A stretch of DNA of 64,000 bases. Origin: Alphaproteobacteria bacterium. Its GTDB lineage: Bacteria > Pseudomonadota > Alphaproteobacteria > Micropepsales > Micropepsaceae. The stretch covers positions 31,405-95,404 of the forward strand of contig CANJBZ010000012.1 in the NCBI GenBank assembly GCA_947473475.1, given 5' to 3'. Both the position numbers and the translations under genes were made by a program. Below the pieces are notes generated by a model. It was not told where the DNA came from, ran no database searches, and saw only the letters and a list, made by a program, of their open reading frames with translations. How positions within the stretch are numbered: the first letter of the stretch is position 1; every line of letters starts with the position of its first letter. Below, in pieces: positions 35,778 to 44,445 of the stretch.

Positions 35778-36617
35778 ATGCGTAAGATCGACCTGCACGC
35801 TTATCCGGGCACGAAGGAATGGATCGACTGTCAGGGGCCGTATGTCGAGGCGCTGGCGGTTTATTGGAAGCGCGAGTGGAAGCCCAAGGCGGAAGCCGAT
35901 GTCATCGCGGAATTTGAGGCAGCCGGAGTCGATGTCTGCCTCGTTGCGCTCGATCTATCGACGACCATCGGCACGCCGCCTTGTTCCAACGATTACGTCG
36001 CAGCCATGCGCGACCGCCATAAATGTATCGTCCAAGCCTGGGGCGCGGTCGAGCCGGCCAAAGGTCAAGAAGCCATTGACGAAGCGCGGCACGCTGTGCG
36101 CGATCTGAAGATGATGGGCTTCCATTTTCATCCGATCATGCAGCACTTCGCCGTCGATGACCGCCGCTATTATCCGTTGTTCGAAGAGATCACCGCCCTG
36201 AAAGTTCCGGTCATGATCGATGTCGGCATGACCGGCATGGGCGCCGGCACCAAAGGTGGCATGGGCGCCAAGACGCGGCACGCGCATCCGTCATCCATCG
36301 ATGCGCTGGCGGCGGATTTCCCGGACCTCACGATCATTATGGCGCATCCTGGCTACCCCTGGATCGATGAGACGACGGCTGTGGCGCTGCACAAGGGCAA
36401 CGTGTTTTGGGAGATGTCCGGCTGGGCGCCGAAATATCTGCCGCCGTCTATCCTGCGCGACATGCGCGGACGTCTGGCGGACAAGATGATGTTCGGCAGC
36501 GACTATCCAAGCATTCCCTATGACCGCTTATTCAGGGAGTGGGGCGAGCTTGGCTTCTCAGAAGCCTTCCTCGAAAAATTCTATCACGGCAATGCGGAGC
36601 GGATTCTCGGTCTTTGA
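35778..36617 (+). CDS. Amidohydrolase-2 (ACMSD-like) family protein
   Basis: TIM-barrel hydrolase/decarboxylase, 279 aa. Start ATG 35,778 sits just after the repeat. The N-terminal metal motif is altered: IDLHAYPG has one His instead of HxH. Later motifs are normal: FHFHPIMQHF, IIMAHPGYPWID and MMFGSDYPSIPYDR. The family decarboxylates or hydrolyses aromatic acids and lactones. The altered first motif may mean a changed metal site. Linked to AMP ligase and enoyl-CoA hydratase. Confidence 0.84.
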   Translation: MRKIDLHAYPGTKEWIDCQGPYVEALAVYWKREWKPKAEADVIAEFEAAGVDVCLVALDLSTTIGTPPCSNDYVAAMRDRHKCIVQAWGAVEPAKGQEAIDEARHAVRDLKMMGFHFHPIMQHFAVDDRRYYPLFEEITALKVPVMIDVGMTGMGAGTKGGMGAKTRHAHPSSIDALAADFPDLTIIMAHPGYPWIDETTAVALHKGNVFWEMSGWAPKYLPPSILRDMRGRLADKMMFGSDYPSIPYDRLFREWGELGFSEAFLEKFYHGNAERILGL

Positions 36618-36659
36618 GGGTACTCTTCCTTCGCCTGCGCAAGAGGTTCGGCCCAACCG

Positions 36660-36941
36660 ATGCACCGCCATGCCCACATCCTCAACGCCGCGTCGAATCT
36701 GCTTGGCATCTGCTTCGTCATCATCAGCGGTCTCAAGATCGCAAATCTGAATTCGAATTCTTTGGCGGATGAAACGGCTTGGCTGGCCGCTTTCTTATTG
36801 CTCACGAGCGTTATCGCATCCTACACGGCCATCCGGAACGACGCCGCCAAGGCTTGGCATACATCGTTGGCGGACTGGGCGTTTATGGCAGGCATCGTTA
36901 CGCTTACCCTTTCCGTCGTGCTGGCCGCGACGACGCTCTGA
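36660..36941 (+). CDS. Small membrane protein, 93 aa, unknown
   Basis: About three hydrophobic segments (residues about 9-27, 41-57, 70-91) with short polar loops. I do not recognise the family. No strong ribosome site is visible, but it fills a gap between two same-strand genes and has a normal composition. Function unknown. Confidence 0.6.
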   Translation: MHRHAHILNAASNLLGICFVIISGLKIANLNSNSLADETAWLAAFLLLTSVIASYTAIRNDAAKAWHTSLADWAFMAGIVTLTLSVVLAATTL

Positions 36942-36975
36942 ATCAGCCTTGGAATTCCCGCTGCAGGAGATGACG

Positions 36976-37740
36976 ATGAAAGAGCCGCTCGACGTCGCGA
37001 TGGATACCGCGGGCATTGCGCGAATCACGATCAACCGCCCGTCACGCGCAAATTCGTTAGACCCGGCGCTCACGCATGCGCTGATGGAAGCGTTCGAGTG
37101 GCTGGCCAACGATCCGAAGCTGCGTGTGCTGGTTCTGCTTGGGAACGGCCGCACGTTCTGCGCCGGTCTCGACCTGAAGGCGATTCAGGCAACGGCCTCG
37201 GCGTCCTTTGAGCAGAATTACGAAGACGCGCTCCATCTGGCGAAACTGCTGCGCCGGATTAACACCATGCCCGTTCCAACGGTGGCCGTTGTCACTGGGC
37301 CGGCGATTGGGCTCGGCGTCGGATTGGTCGCGGCCTGCGACATCGTGCTGGCCGCTGAGACCGCGACATTTCGCTTCTCCGAAGTCCGGCTGGGCATCAT
37401 TCCGTCGGTCATCTCGCCCTATGTCATTGCGGCCATGGGGCCGCGCGCCTGCCGCCGCTATTTCCTAACGGCAGAGGCATTCGATGCGGCTGAGGCCATG
37501 CGGCTCGGGCTCGTCCATGCTGTGTCGAGCCTCGATGAAATCGGCTCGCAGGCCGGTAACCTTGTCGGCGAAATTCTTGCCGGTAAGCGCGGAGCCCTGC
37601 GCGCGGCCAAGATGCTCATCGAGGACATGCGTTTTGGACCTGCGAGCGAAGACACCGCGGCGGAAACCGCCCGGCGGCTGGCGGAAATCCGGGCCACGCC
37701 GGAAGCACAGGAAGCCTTTGCCGAATTCTTTAAACGCTGA
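36976..37740 (+). CDS. Enoyl-CoA hydratase/isomerase family protein
   Basis: Crotonase-fold enzyme, 254 aa. Typical: ARITINRPSRANSLDPAL, oxyanion-hole GNGRTFCAGLDLKAIQ, AIGLGVGLVAACDIVLA, TFRFSEVRLGIIPSVISPYV. Start 36,976 is preferred over ATG 36,970 because the AGGAG site at 36,965 is correctly spaced only for the former. It acts on a CoA thioester and fits with the AMP/CoA ligase upstream. Confidence 0.9.
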   Translation: MKEPLDVAMDTAGIARITINRPSRANSLDPALTHALMEAFEWLANDPKLRVLVLLGNGRTFCAGLDLKAIQATASASFEQNYEDALHLAKLLRRINTMPVPTVAVVTGPAIGLGVGLVAACDIVLAAETATFRFSEVRLGIIPSVISPYVIAAMGPRACRRYFLTAEAFDAAEAMRLGLVHAVSSLDEIGSQAGNLVGEILAGKRGALRAAKMLIEDMRFGPASEDTAAETARRLAEIRATPEAQEAFAEFFKR

Positions 37741-37916
37741 CGCCGGCTAACCAATCACCCAAGATTGAGCCGGGCGGTGTACTTGTTGTGCCACGATGGG
37801 GCTGCCGGTCTTGACAGCCACGGGGGGCTATGGGACGGCATCTGCCAAAGCGGCGGTTTTTGCGCGGCCAAAGCGCGACTTCTGCCCAAAGATATTCAAA
37901 ATCAGGAGGTTATCCC

Positions 37917-38525
37917 TTGGCAGAAGGCGAAAGCGCAGCCGCAACGAGCGGTAAGGCAGAGACGGCCGGGCCCGGCCATAACAGCGGCACCGAAGAACAG
38001 GTGGTCTGGGAGCGCTGGCAGAAAAAACGCACCTTTGTGCGTGCGCTCGAAGGCACCTATGGCGAGTTGGTCCACGAGCTGTTTACGCAGCCTCGCGTGT
38101 ATTCGTCCCTCGATTTGAAGTGGAAGGGCGGACCGCAGAACTTCGGCAAGAAAGTTATCAATCCGGGTTCGGCCAAGGTCGCACAGTCGATCGAATGCCA
38201 CCTCGATGTGTTCGCGCCGGGCGGTTATGGCCAGCGCCACGGCCATATGAACAGCGCGGTGTTTTATGTGCTGAAGGGCAAAGGCCACGATATTCACGAC
38301 CGCCGCCGCCTCGACTGGGAAGCCGGCGATGCGCTGATCGTCGAAAATGCCTGCGTGCATCAGCACCTGAACGACGACCCCGACGAGGAAGCCATCGTGC
38401 TGGTCGCAAAGGCCAAGCCGTTGTTCCTGTTCATGCACCTTCTTTTCCAGAAAATCGCCATGTGGCCGCCCAAAGAGGCCGAGAGCCAGGCACAGCGCGA
38501 TTATCTGCCGCCCACCGATCTGTAG
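37917..38525 (+). CDS. Cupin-domain protein, copy 1 (paralogue of 47,099 gene)
   Basis: Single-cupin protein of 202 aa. I chose the TTG at 37,917, as AGGAGG lies 7 bp before it and it gives a protein matching its paralogue at 47,099 in length. After a low-complexity N-terminus it has VVWERWQKKRTFVRALEGTY, then cupin motif GQRHGHMNSAVFYVLKG and IVENACVHQHLNDDPDE with His ligands. Function unknown; possibly a dioxygenase, isomerase or sensor of a pathway intermediate. It is followed by another cupin gene. Confidence 0.8.
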   Translation: MAEGESAAATSGKAETAGPGHNSGTEEQVVWERWQKKRTFVRALEGTYGELVHELFTQPRVYSSLDLKWKGGPQNFGKKVINPGSAKVAQSIECHLDVFAPGGYGQRHGHMNSAVFYVLKGKGHDIHDRRRLDWEAGDALIVENACVHQHLNDDPDEEAIVLVAKAKPLFLFMHLLFQKIAMWPPKEAESQAQRDYLPPTDL

Positions 38526-38537
38526 GAGTCGTTTTCA

Positions 38538-39095
38538 ATGGGAAAATCCCTCGACGCGCTCGAAAGCGCCGCTTCGCATGCCCCCGTGGACCAAGTGGAT
38601 TTCTACACCCAGGCCCTGAAGGTCTCGGCGGAATTCCGCGAAGACTACAAGGCCCGGCTGAACGTCGTTAAATCGAGCCAGATGCCGTTCGAGCGTTCGC
38701 CGCAAGGACTCATCAAGCACATTATCAACGAGCGTATGGACACCAAGGAATGCTGCCTGGACATGTATCAGCAGTTCCTGCCGCCTGGGAAAGCCAGCGG
38801 CAAGCACCGCCATCTGTCCGAGGAAGTGTTCTACGTTGTGGAAGGCTCCGGCTACGATCTGCATTGGGACGTGCGGTTCGACTGCAACCACGAGATGGAT
38901 TTCTCTTGGGAAGAGGAGCCCAAGCGCTTCGACTGGAAACAGGGCGACTTCGTCTACATTCCGCCCTATTGCATGCATAAGCACTTCAATGCCGATCCGA
39001 ACAACGAAGCGCGCATCATCGTCATCAACAGCCGTATCGTGAAAGCGATGGGCTTCGATTGGATCGAACAGATCGAAGCGGCCGAAGGGTACTAA
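38538..39095 (+). CDS. Cupin-domain protein
   Basis: Cupin of 185 aa: GKASGKHRHLSEEVFYVVEG and FVYIPPYCMHKHFNADPNNE carry the usual His/Glu metal ligands. Good AGGAG-type site before the ATG. It shares the NADPNNEA-like ending of the cupin core with its neighbour but differs elsewhere, so the two may work as a pair. Substrate unknown. Confidence 0.83.
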   Translation: MGKSLDALESAASHAPVDQVDFYTQALKVSAEFREDYKARLNVVKSSQMPFERSPQGLIKHIINERMDTKECCLDMYQQFLPPGKASGKHRHLSEEVFYVVEGSGYDLHWDVRFDCNHEMDFSWEEEPKRFDWKQGDFVYIPPYCMHKHFNADPNNEARIIVINSRIVKAMGFDWIEQIEAAEGY

Positions 39096-39160
39096 GCCGT
39101 CCAAACGGAAAACCGCTCGCAGAAGCGGCGCCAGCCGGGGGGCTTATCTAGGAGGAATTT

Positions 39161-40159
39161 ATGCTGAAGCACTGGCTCGCTGCGGTTGCCGGCGCAACGC
39201 TTCTCTGGTCGGGCGCCGCATCGGCGGCGGCCGATCTCAATCAGTTCAAGGGCAAGACGATCACCTACATCGTCGCGACCGGTCCGGGCGGCGGCTACGA
39301 CACCTACGGACGGCTGATTGCGCGCTACCTGCAGAAATATCTTCCGGGGTCGCGCGTGGTGGTACGGAATGTTCCGGGCGCCGGCCATATCGTCGGCGCG
39401 AACACAATTTATGCCGCCAAGGCCGATGGGCTCACCATCGGCATGTTCAACACCGGGCTGATCTACGATCAGCTCATCAAGCGCCAGGGCGTGCTGTTCG
39501 ATCTGTCGAAATTCAGTTGGATCGGCAAAGCCTCGGATGATACACGCGCGCTGATGGTCTCGAACAAATCGGGCTTCAAGAACATCGACGACATCATCAA
39601 GAGCAAGGCGGCGATCAAGTTTGCCTCTTCGGGCGTGGGTTCCGCGGCCTATAACGACACCAAGATTCTCGCCGATGCGCTGCATCTGAACGTGCAGATC
39701 GTGCCGGGCTTTTCCGGCAATGAAGGCGAGATGAGCATGCTGCGCAACGAAGTGGTGGCCGAAGTTGGCACCGCCGAATCGATGGAGCAGTTCGTCAAAC
39801 AGGGCCACGGCTACTTTGCGCTGGCGCTCTCGGGTGACGCGACATCCCTGCCGGGTGTGCCGCGTGCATCGCAATATGTGAAGGACGACAAAGGCAAGCG
39901 CCTGCTCGGCCTCGTCGAAACGCTGTCCGAAATCGGACGGTTGACGGCGGGACCGCCGGGCATTCCGCCGGCCGTGCTGGCCGCGGAACGTGAGGCGCTG
40001 ACCGCCGCCATGAAGGACCCGCAGCTTCTGGCCGAGGCAAAAAAGCTCGCACTCTCGATCGATCACGCCCCTGGTGAAGTGGTCGAGGCAAAGATCAAGG
40101 CCGCACTGGCTCAACCCCCGGAAACCGTCGCGGCGCTCAAAGCCGCCGCCGGAGGGTGA
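39161..40159 (+). CDS. Tripartite tricarboxylate transporter substrate-binding protein (TctC/BUG family)
   Basis: Periplasmic binding protein, 332 aa, with AGGAGG before the ATG and a signal peptide (residues 1-23, ending ASAAA). Family pattern: FKGKTITYIVATGPGGGYDT, VVVRNVPGAGHIVGANTIY, IKFASSGVGSAAYNDTKIL. BUG proteins deliver carboxylates to TctAB. It is directly followed by both membrane genes, so the transporter is complete here. Substrate likely an organic or aromatic acid of the surrounding pathway. Confidence 0.9.
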   Translation: MLKHWLAAVAGATLLWSGAASAAADLNQFKGKTITYIVATGPGGGYDTYGRLIARYLQKYLPGSRVVVRNVPGAGHIVGANTIYAAKADGLTIGMFNTGLIYDQLIKRQGVLFDLSKFSWIGKASDDTRALMVSNKSGFKNIDDIIKSKAAIKFASSGVGSAAYNDTKILADALHLNVQIVPGFSGNEGEMSMLRNEVVAEVGTAESMEQFVKQGHGYFALALSGDATSLPGVPRASQYVKDDKGKRLLGLVETLSEIGRLTAGPPGIPPAVLAAEREALTAAMKDPQLLAEAKKLALSIDHAPGEVVEAKIKAALAQPPETVAALKAAAGG

Positions 40160-40217
40160 TATAAACACGGCTGGGCTGGCGGTCTAAACCGGCGCCGCCC
40201 GTGAAGAGGACGTGCTT

Positions 40218-41774
40218 ATGCATTTGGATGTCGCATTTTCGACTCTGTTCGATCTGCTCACCACACCGCGCCTCCTCTTTCTTATGGTTATCGCCGTGCC
40301 GATGGGCGTTTTCTTCGGCTCGACGCCGGGGCTGGGCGGTAAGCTCGGCCTCGTGCTGTTGATTCCGTTCGTCTACAATATGGATCAGCTGACCGGCGCG
40401 GTGTTCCTCTGCGCCATGCACGCCGTGGTGCATACCGGCGGCTCCATTCCCAGCATTCTGATCGGCGTGCCGGGCGACGGTCCGGCGGCGGCGACCGCGC
40501 TCGACGGGTTTGCCATGACTCGCAAGGGGCAGGCAGGCCGCGCGCTGGGGGCAAGTTTTGGCGCCTCCACCGCCGGTGGCCTCCTGGGCGCCATGTTTCT
40601 GGGCCTGTCGCTGCCGATATTGGAACCGATCATCCTGAATTTCAGCCCGGCGGAATTTTTCCTCCTCGCCATTCTCGGCATCACCTTCATCGCGACGCTC
40701 TCGGGTGATTCCTTCATCAAAGGCATGATCGTCGGCCTGTTCGGCCTGATGTGCGCCTTTATCGGACTGGACCCGTCCACCGGCTCGCCACGCTTCACCT
40801 TCGGACAAATATGGCTGTGGGACGGTCTGTCGGTCATCGTGGCCGTGCTGTCGATGTTCGCGGTGCCCGAGATGATTTCGCTCGGCGTGAAGGGCCGTTC
40901 CTTCGATGTGTCGGCGGAGACAAAAGCCAAGCTGCACGATACAGGCACAGCCCCGCCGGAAACCGCCGTCTCACGCAAAGTCACCTACGCCCAGATTTTC
41001 GAGGGCATGTGGGATGTCGTGGAGCATAAATGGCTGGTGCTGCGCTGCTCGTTGCTCGTGGCGGCCATCGGCGTGATCCCCGGCCTTGGCGGCGATGCGG
41101 CGGCGTGGATGGCCTATGGCCACACCGTCCAGTCGTCCAAACATCCCGAGCGTTTCGGCAAGGGCGAGGTCGCGGGCGTGATCGGGGCTGAAACCGGAAG
41201 CTGCGCCAAGGAAGCGGGATCGCTGTTGCCGACCTTGTTCTTCGGCGTGCCGGGTTCGTCGGGCATGGCGATCATGCTTGGCGCGTTCCTGATGCTCGGA
41301 ATCCAGCCAGGCCCGGCCATGCTGACCGATCACATCAACATCGTCTGGTCTCTGATCTGGGCGCTGGTCATTGCTAATATATTCTGTGTGTTCATGCTGA
41401 TCGCGGCCGGTCCATGGATCGGCAAGCTTGGGTCGACCAAGGCAAGCTTCCTCATCCCCTATGTGCTGCTGTTCGCTTTGCTGGGTTGCTTCCTGTTCGG
41501 CGGACTGTGGCAGAATCTGCTTCTTGTCATGGTGATGGGCAGCTTGGGCTATCTGTTCAAGCGGCACGATTGGCCGCGCGCGCCGTTCATCATCGGTGTC
41601 ATTCTCGGCAAAATCGCCGAAGATTCATTGCAGAAGGCGTTGGCCCTTTTCGGCGCAAACTTCTTCCTGCGGCCCATTTCGCTGATCCTGATCGCGCTGA
41701 TCATCGGCAGCATCGGTTTTTACCTGTGGCGGCAGCGGCATCCGAACAAAGTATCCGTGCCGAGTCACGCATGA
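40218..41774 (+). CDS. Tripartite tricarboxylate transporter permease, large subunit (TctA family)
   Basis: TctA-type membrane protein, 518 aa, about 10-12 hydrophobic segments. Hallmarks: VFFGSTPGLGGKLGLVLLIP, SIPSILIGVPGDGPAAATAL, GVIPGLGGDAAAWMAYGH, LFFGVPGSSGMAIMLGA. ATG 40,218 was chosen over GTG 40,212 on ribosome-site spacing. Its stop overlaps the TctB start (ATGA). It forms the channel of the proton- or sodium-driven importer. Confidence 0.91.
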   Translation: MHLDVAFSTLFDLLTTPRLLFLMVIAVPMGVFFGSTPGLGGKLGLVLLIPFVYNMDQLTGAVFLCAMHAVVHTGGSIPSILIGVPGDGPAAATALDGFAMTRKGQAGRALGASFGASTAGGLLGAMFLGLSLPILEPIILNFSPAEFFLLAILGITFIATLSGDSFIKGMIVGLFGLMCAFIGLDPSTGSPRFTFGQIWLWDGLSVIVAVLSMFAVPEMISLGVKGRSFDVSAETKAKLHDTGTAPPETAVSRKVTYAQIFEGMWDVVEHKWLVLRCSLLVAAIGVIPGLGGDAAAWMAYGHTVQSSKHPERFGKGEVAGVIGAETGSCAKEAGSLLPTLFFGVPGSSGMAIMLGAFLMLGIQPGPAMLTDHINIVWSLIWALVIANIFCVFMLIAAGPWIGKLGSTKASFLIPYVLLFALLGCFLFGGLWQNLLLVMVMGSLGYLFKRHDWPRAPFIIGVILGKIAEDSLQKALALFGANFFLRPISLILIALIIGSIGFYLWRQRHPNKVSVPSHA

Positions 41775-42223
41775 GGGCGCACATGTTGGAAGGACGTATT
41801 CTTGTCAGCGGCATTATGGTGGTCGTGTTCGCGACTGCCGTCGGCCTGTCGTTCACCTATGCGCCGGAAACGCGCATGCTGCCGCTGGTCATCGGCATTC
41901 CGGGCTTGGTGCTGTCGATCATCCAGTTTTTTACCGAGCTTCGCACCCACCCTGCCGAACCGGCCGTGACGCCCGAAGAACACCACCGTGAAGGGCGCAT
42001 GTTCGCCTGGTTCTTCGTCTTTGTCGGCTGCCTCGTGGCGTTCGGCTTTCTCTACGCGGGACCGGCGCTTGTGGCTGCGTATCTTTACTTCTCGGGGCGT
42101 GAGAGATGGTACGTGGCGCTGATCGCCGCGGCTTTCGCCTGGACAGTTCTTTACGGCGTATTCGAGCAGTTCTTGGGATTGCCGCTGTTCGAAGGACTCC
42201 TGACGCAATGGATCTTCGGCTGA
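41771..42223 (+). CDS. Tripartite tricarboxylate transporter small subunit (TctB family)
   Basis: Protein of 150 aa with four hydrophobic segments, matching TctB layout: N-terminal hairpin, charged loop (EEHHREGR), C-terminal hairpin ending WTVLYGVFEQFLGLPLFEG. Its start overlaps the TctA stop by 4 bp, so the two are coupled. Partner of TctA; small and poorly conserved as a family. Confidence 0.85.
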   Translation: MRAHMLEGRILVSGIMVVVFATAVGLSFTYAPETRMLPLVIGIPGLVLSIIQFFTELRTHPAEPAVTPEEHHREGRMFAWFFVFVGCLVAFGFLYAGPALVAAYLYFSGRERWYVALIAAAFAWTVLYGVFEQFLGLPLFEGLLTQWIFG

Positions 42224-42258
42224 GACACGAAAACCGAAACGACAGTTTGGAGTAAAAT

Positions 42259-42660
42259 ATGTGCGGTGACCTGGAAGAAGAAAAGACCGTAGACGACGTC
42301 TACACCCGCTTCGTGGCTCACGCGCACCAGTTTATGTCGCAGATGAGACGCGAAAAGCGCAATCCCGATCCGGTGCACGCGCATCTCGACCGGATGTTCC
42401 GGCAGCTTCTGTCGGACTCGACCGATCCCAACCGCGCCCCCGATGAGATGAGCGGTTATCAGCGTCTCGCCATGGAACCGCTGGTCTTCGCGCGGCTGGC
42501 CGGTTTCATTGCCGCCCATGTTCCGCTGCAAGAAGACCCGCTGCGCCGCGTCATGGAAGCGATGATGCTGGGCTATTCGGAAGGTGAAATCGAAGTCTCC
42601 GACCACGATCATGACCATGGCGATCCCTTCCACAGCCACGGTCACGGCCATTCTCACTGA
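42259..42660 (+). CDS. Small protein with His-rich tail, unknown function
   Basis: Protein of 133 aa, GGAG ribosome site. The body is helical and polar (VDDVYTRFVAHAHQFMSQMR, EMSGYQRLAMEPLVFARLAG); the end is a metal-binding-like tail (DHDHDHGDPFHSHGHGHSH). I know no family for it. It lies between the Tct genes and the ThDP enzyme, 14 bp before the latter, so it may be a subunit or a metal chaperone for that enzyme or the cupins. Inference only. Confidence 0.75.
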   Translation: MCGDLEEEKTVDDVYTRFVAHAHQFMSQMRREKRNPDPVHAHLDRMFRQLLSDSTDPNRAPDEMSGYQRLAMEPLVFARLAGFIAAHVPLQEDPLRRVMEAMMLGYSEGEIEVSDHDHDHGDPFHSHGHGHSH

Positions 42661-42674
42661 GCGGTAACGCCTTT

Positions 42675-44441
42675 ATGCCTGATAACAATACCAAGCCCCC
42701 GCAGAACAGCGGCTGGCAGTCGGATGTCATTGCGGATTTGATCCGCGGCTTCGGATTTCCGTACATCACGCTGAACCCCGGCGCGTCGTATCGCGGCCTG
42801 CACGACTCGCTGGTCAATCACAACAAGAACGAACCGCCGATGCTGCTGTGCCAGCACGAGAAAGTGGCGGTGCAGATCGCGCATGGCTACGCGAAAGCCT
42901 GCGGCGAGCCGCTATGCGTGATCGTCCACAACGTGGTCGGGTTGCTGCACGCGACCATGGGCATCTATTACGCCTATACCGACCGTGCGCCGGTATTCGT
43001 TATCGGCGCGACGGGGCCGATGGATGAAGGCAAGCGCCGCCCGCGCGTGGATTGGGACCACACTGCCAATGTGCAGGGCAATGCCGTCCGCGATTACGTG
43101 AAATGGGATTATCAGCCAGGCGGCATTCAAGGCGTGCCCGACAGTTTCGCGCGCGCCTATTCGATCATGATGAGCGAGCCGCAAGGCCCGATTTATATGT
43201 GCTACGACGCGGCGCTGCAGGAAGCCCCGCTCACCGAACTCGTGAAGATGCCCGATGCGGCATCGGTGAAGAAGCCCAGCAAAATCGCGCCCGATATGGC
43301 CGCGTTGGGTGACATCGCCGATCGGCTGGTGGCCGCGGAATGGCCGGTGCTGCTGCCCCAATATGTGGGGCGCGTGGCGAGCGGGCTCACGGACATGGTG
43401 GCTTTGGCGGAGACGGCGGGCGCCGCGGTTTCCGACGTTCAGTCGCGGTTGAATTTCCCGACCGAGCATCCGCTCGACTGCCGCATGAACACGGATGTAT
43501 TCAAGACGGCCGATCTGATTGTCGCGCTGGATTGCCGCGATTGGGAGCGGCCGACGCATTACAACGACCGCATCAACCGCACGCTTAAGGCGCATTATCC
43601 CGACCATTGCCAATGGGCCGATATCGGTTTTGCCGACATCGAAATTTCCAAATGGGCGATGGGCTATCAGAAGTTTCCGCAATGCGCGGCGCGTGTGCTG
43701 GCCGATACCGAGCTGGCGATCCCGGCGCTTACCGGTCTGGTGCGCGAGCGCGTGGCAAAGGATGCAAAAGCGGCCAAGCGCATTGGCGAGCGCAAACACG
43801 CAATCAAGGACATGCACGACAAGACCCGCGCCAAGTGGCGGGAGCAGTCGCGCGACGGCTGGGATTCCTCGCCGATCTCGGTGGCCCGCCTCGCAATGGA
43901 AGTCTGGGATCAGATCAAAACCGAAGATTGGGTGCTGACCACGCAAGCGTTCGAAGATTGGGCGCTGAAGCTGTGGGATTTCGACAAGCATTATCGCTGG
44001 CCCGGTAAGGCGCTCGGCACGGCCACGCAAATCGGCATGGCGACTGGTGTGGCGCTCGCGCATCGCGGCAAAGGCCGGCTTGTGGTCGACTGCCAGACCG
44101 ATGGCGACCTGATGTTCGACGCGGGCGCGCTGTGGTTCGCGGCGAAGCACAAAGTGCCGCTGCTGTGCGTGATGCACAACAACCGCGCCTATTACAACGA
44201 TTGGGAGCACCAGATCACGGTCGCCCGCCAGCGCGGCACGCCGGAAGAGCGCGCCTATATCGGCATGGACATTATGGATCCGGCGCCAGACTTCGCGACG
44301 CTGGCGCGCTCCATGGGCTGGTATGCGGAAGGACCGATCGAAAACCCGGCCGATATCGCGCCTGCGCTCAAGCGGGCTATCGCCCAAGTGAAAGCCGGCA
44401 AGCCGGCTCTTATCGACACCATCACTCAGCATACGGGTTAG
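42675..44441 (+). CDS. Thiamine diphosphate-dependent enzyme (acetolactate synthase/decarboxylase-like)
   Basis: ThDP enzyme, 588 aa, with all three domains. The catalytic Glu is in LLCQHEKVAVQIAHGYAK; the ThDP/Mg motif is TDGDLMFDAG followed by NNRAYYND (GDG...N). The family includes acetolactate synthase, benzoylformate decarboxylase and oxalyl-CoA decarboxylase. No small regulatory subunit typical of IlvH is present, so a catabolic 2-keto-acid decarboxylase or carboligase is more likely. Downstream is a dehydrogenase that could reduce the aldehyde. Confidence 0.88.
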   Translation: MPDNNTKPPQNSGWQSDVIADLIRGFGFPYITLNPGASYRGLHDSLVNHNKNEPPMLLCQHEKVAVQIAHGYAKACGEPLCVIVHNVVGLLHATMGIYYAYTDRAPVFVIGATGPMDEGKRRPRVDWDHTANVQGNAVRDYVKWDYQPGGIQGVPDSFARAYSIMMSEPQGPIYMCYDAALQEAPLTELVKMPDAASVKKPSKIAPDMAALGDIADRLVAAEWPVLLPQYVGRVASGLTDMVALAETAGAAVSDVQSRLNFPTEHPLDCRMNTDVFKTADLIVALDCRDWERPTHYNDRINRTLKAHYPDHCQWADIGFADIEISKWAMGYQKFPQCAARVLADTELAIPALTGLVRERVAKDAKAAKRIGERKHAIKDMHDKTRAKWREQSRDGWDSSPISVARLAMEVWDQIKTEDWVLTTQAFEDWALKLWDFDKHYRWPGKALGTATQIGMATGVALAHRGKGRLVVDCQTDGDLMFDAGALWFAAKHKVPLLCVMHNNRAYYNDWEHQITVARQRGTPEERAYIGMDIMDPAPDFATLARSMGWYAEGPIENPADIAPALKRAIAQVKAGKPALIDTITQHTG

Positions 44442-44445
44442 ACGG

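Noticed and set aside
39092..40168. Minus-strand frame opposite the TctC gene
   Set aside because: Shadow of a clear binding-protein gene.
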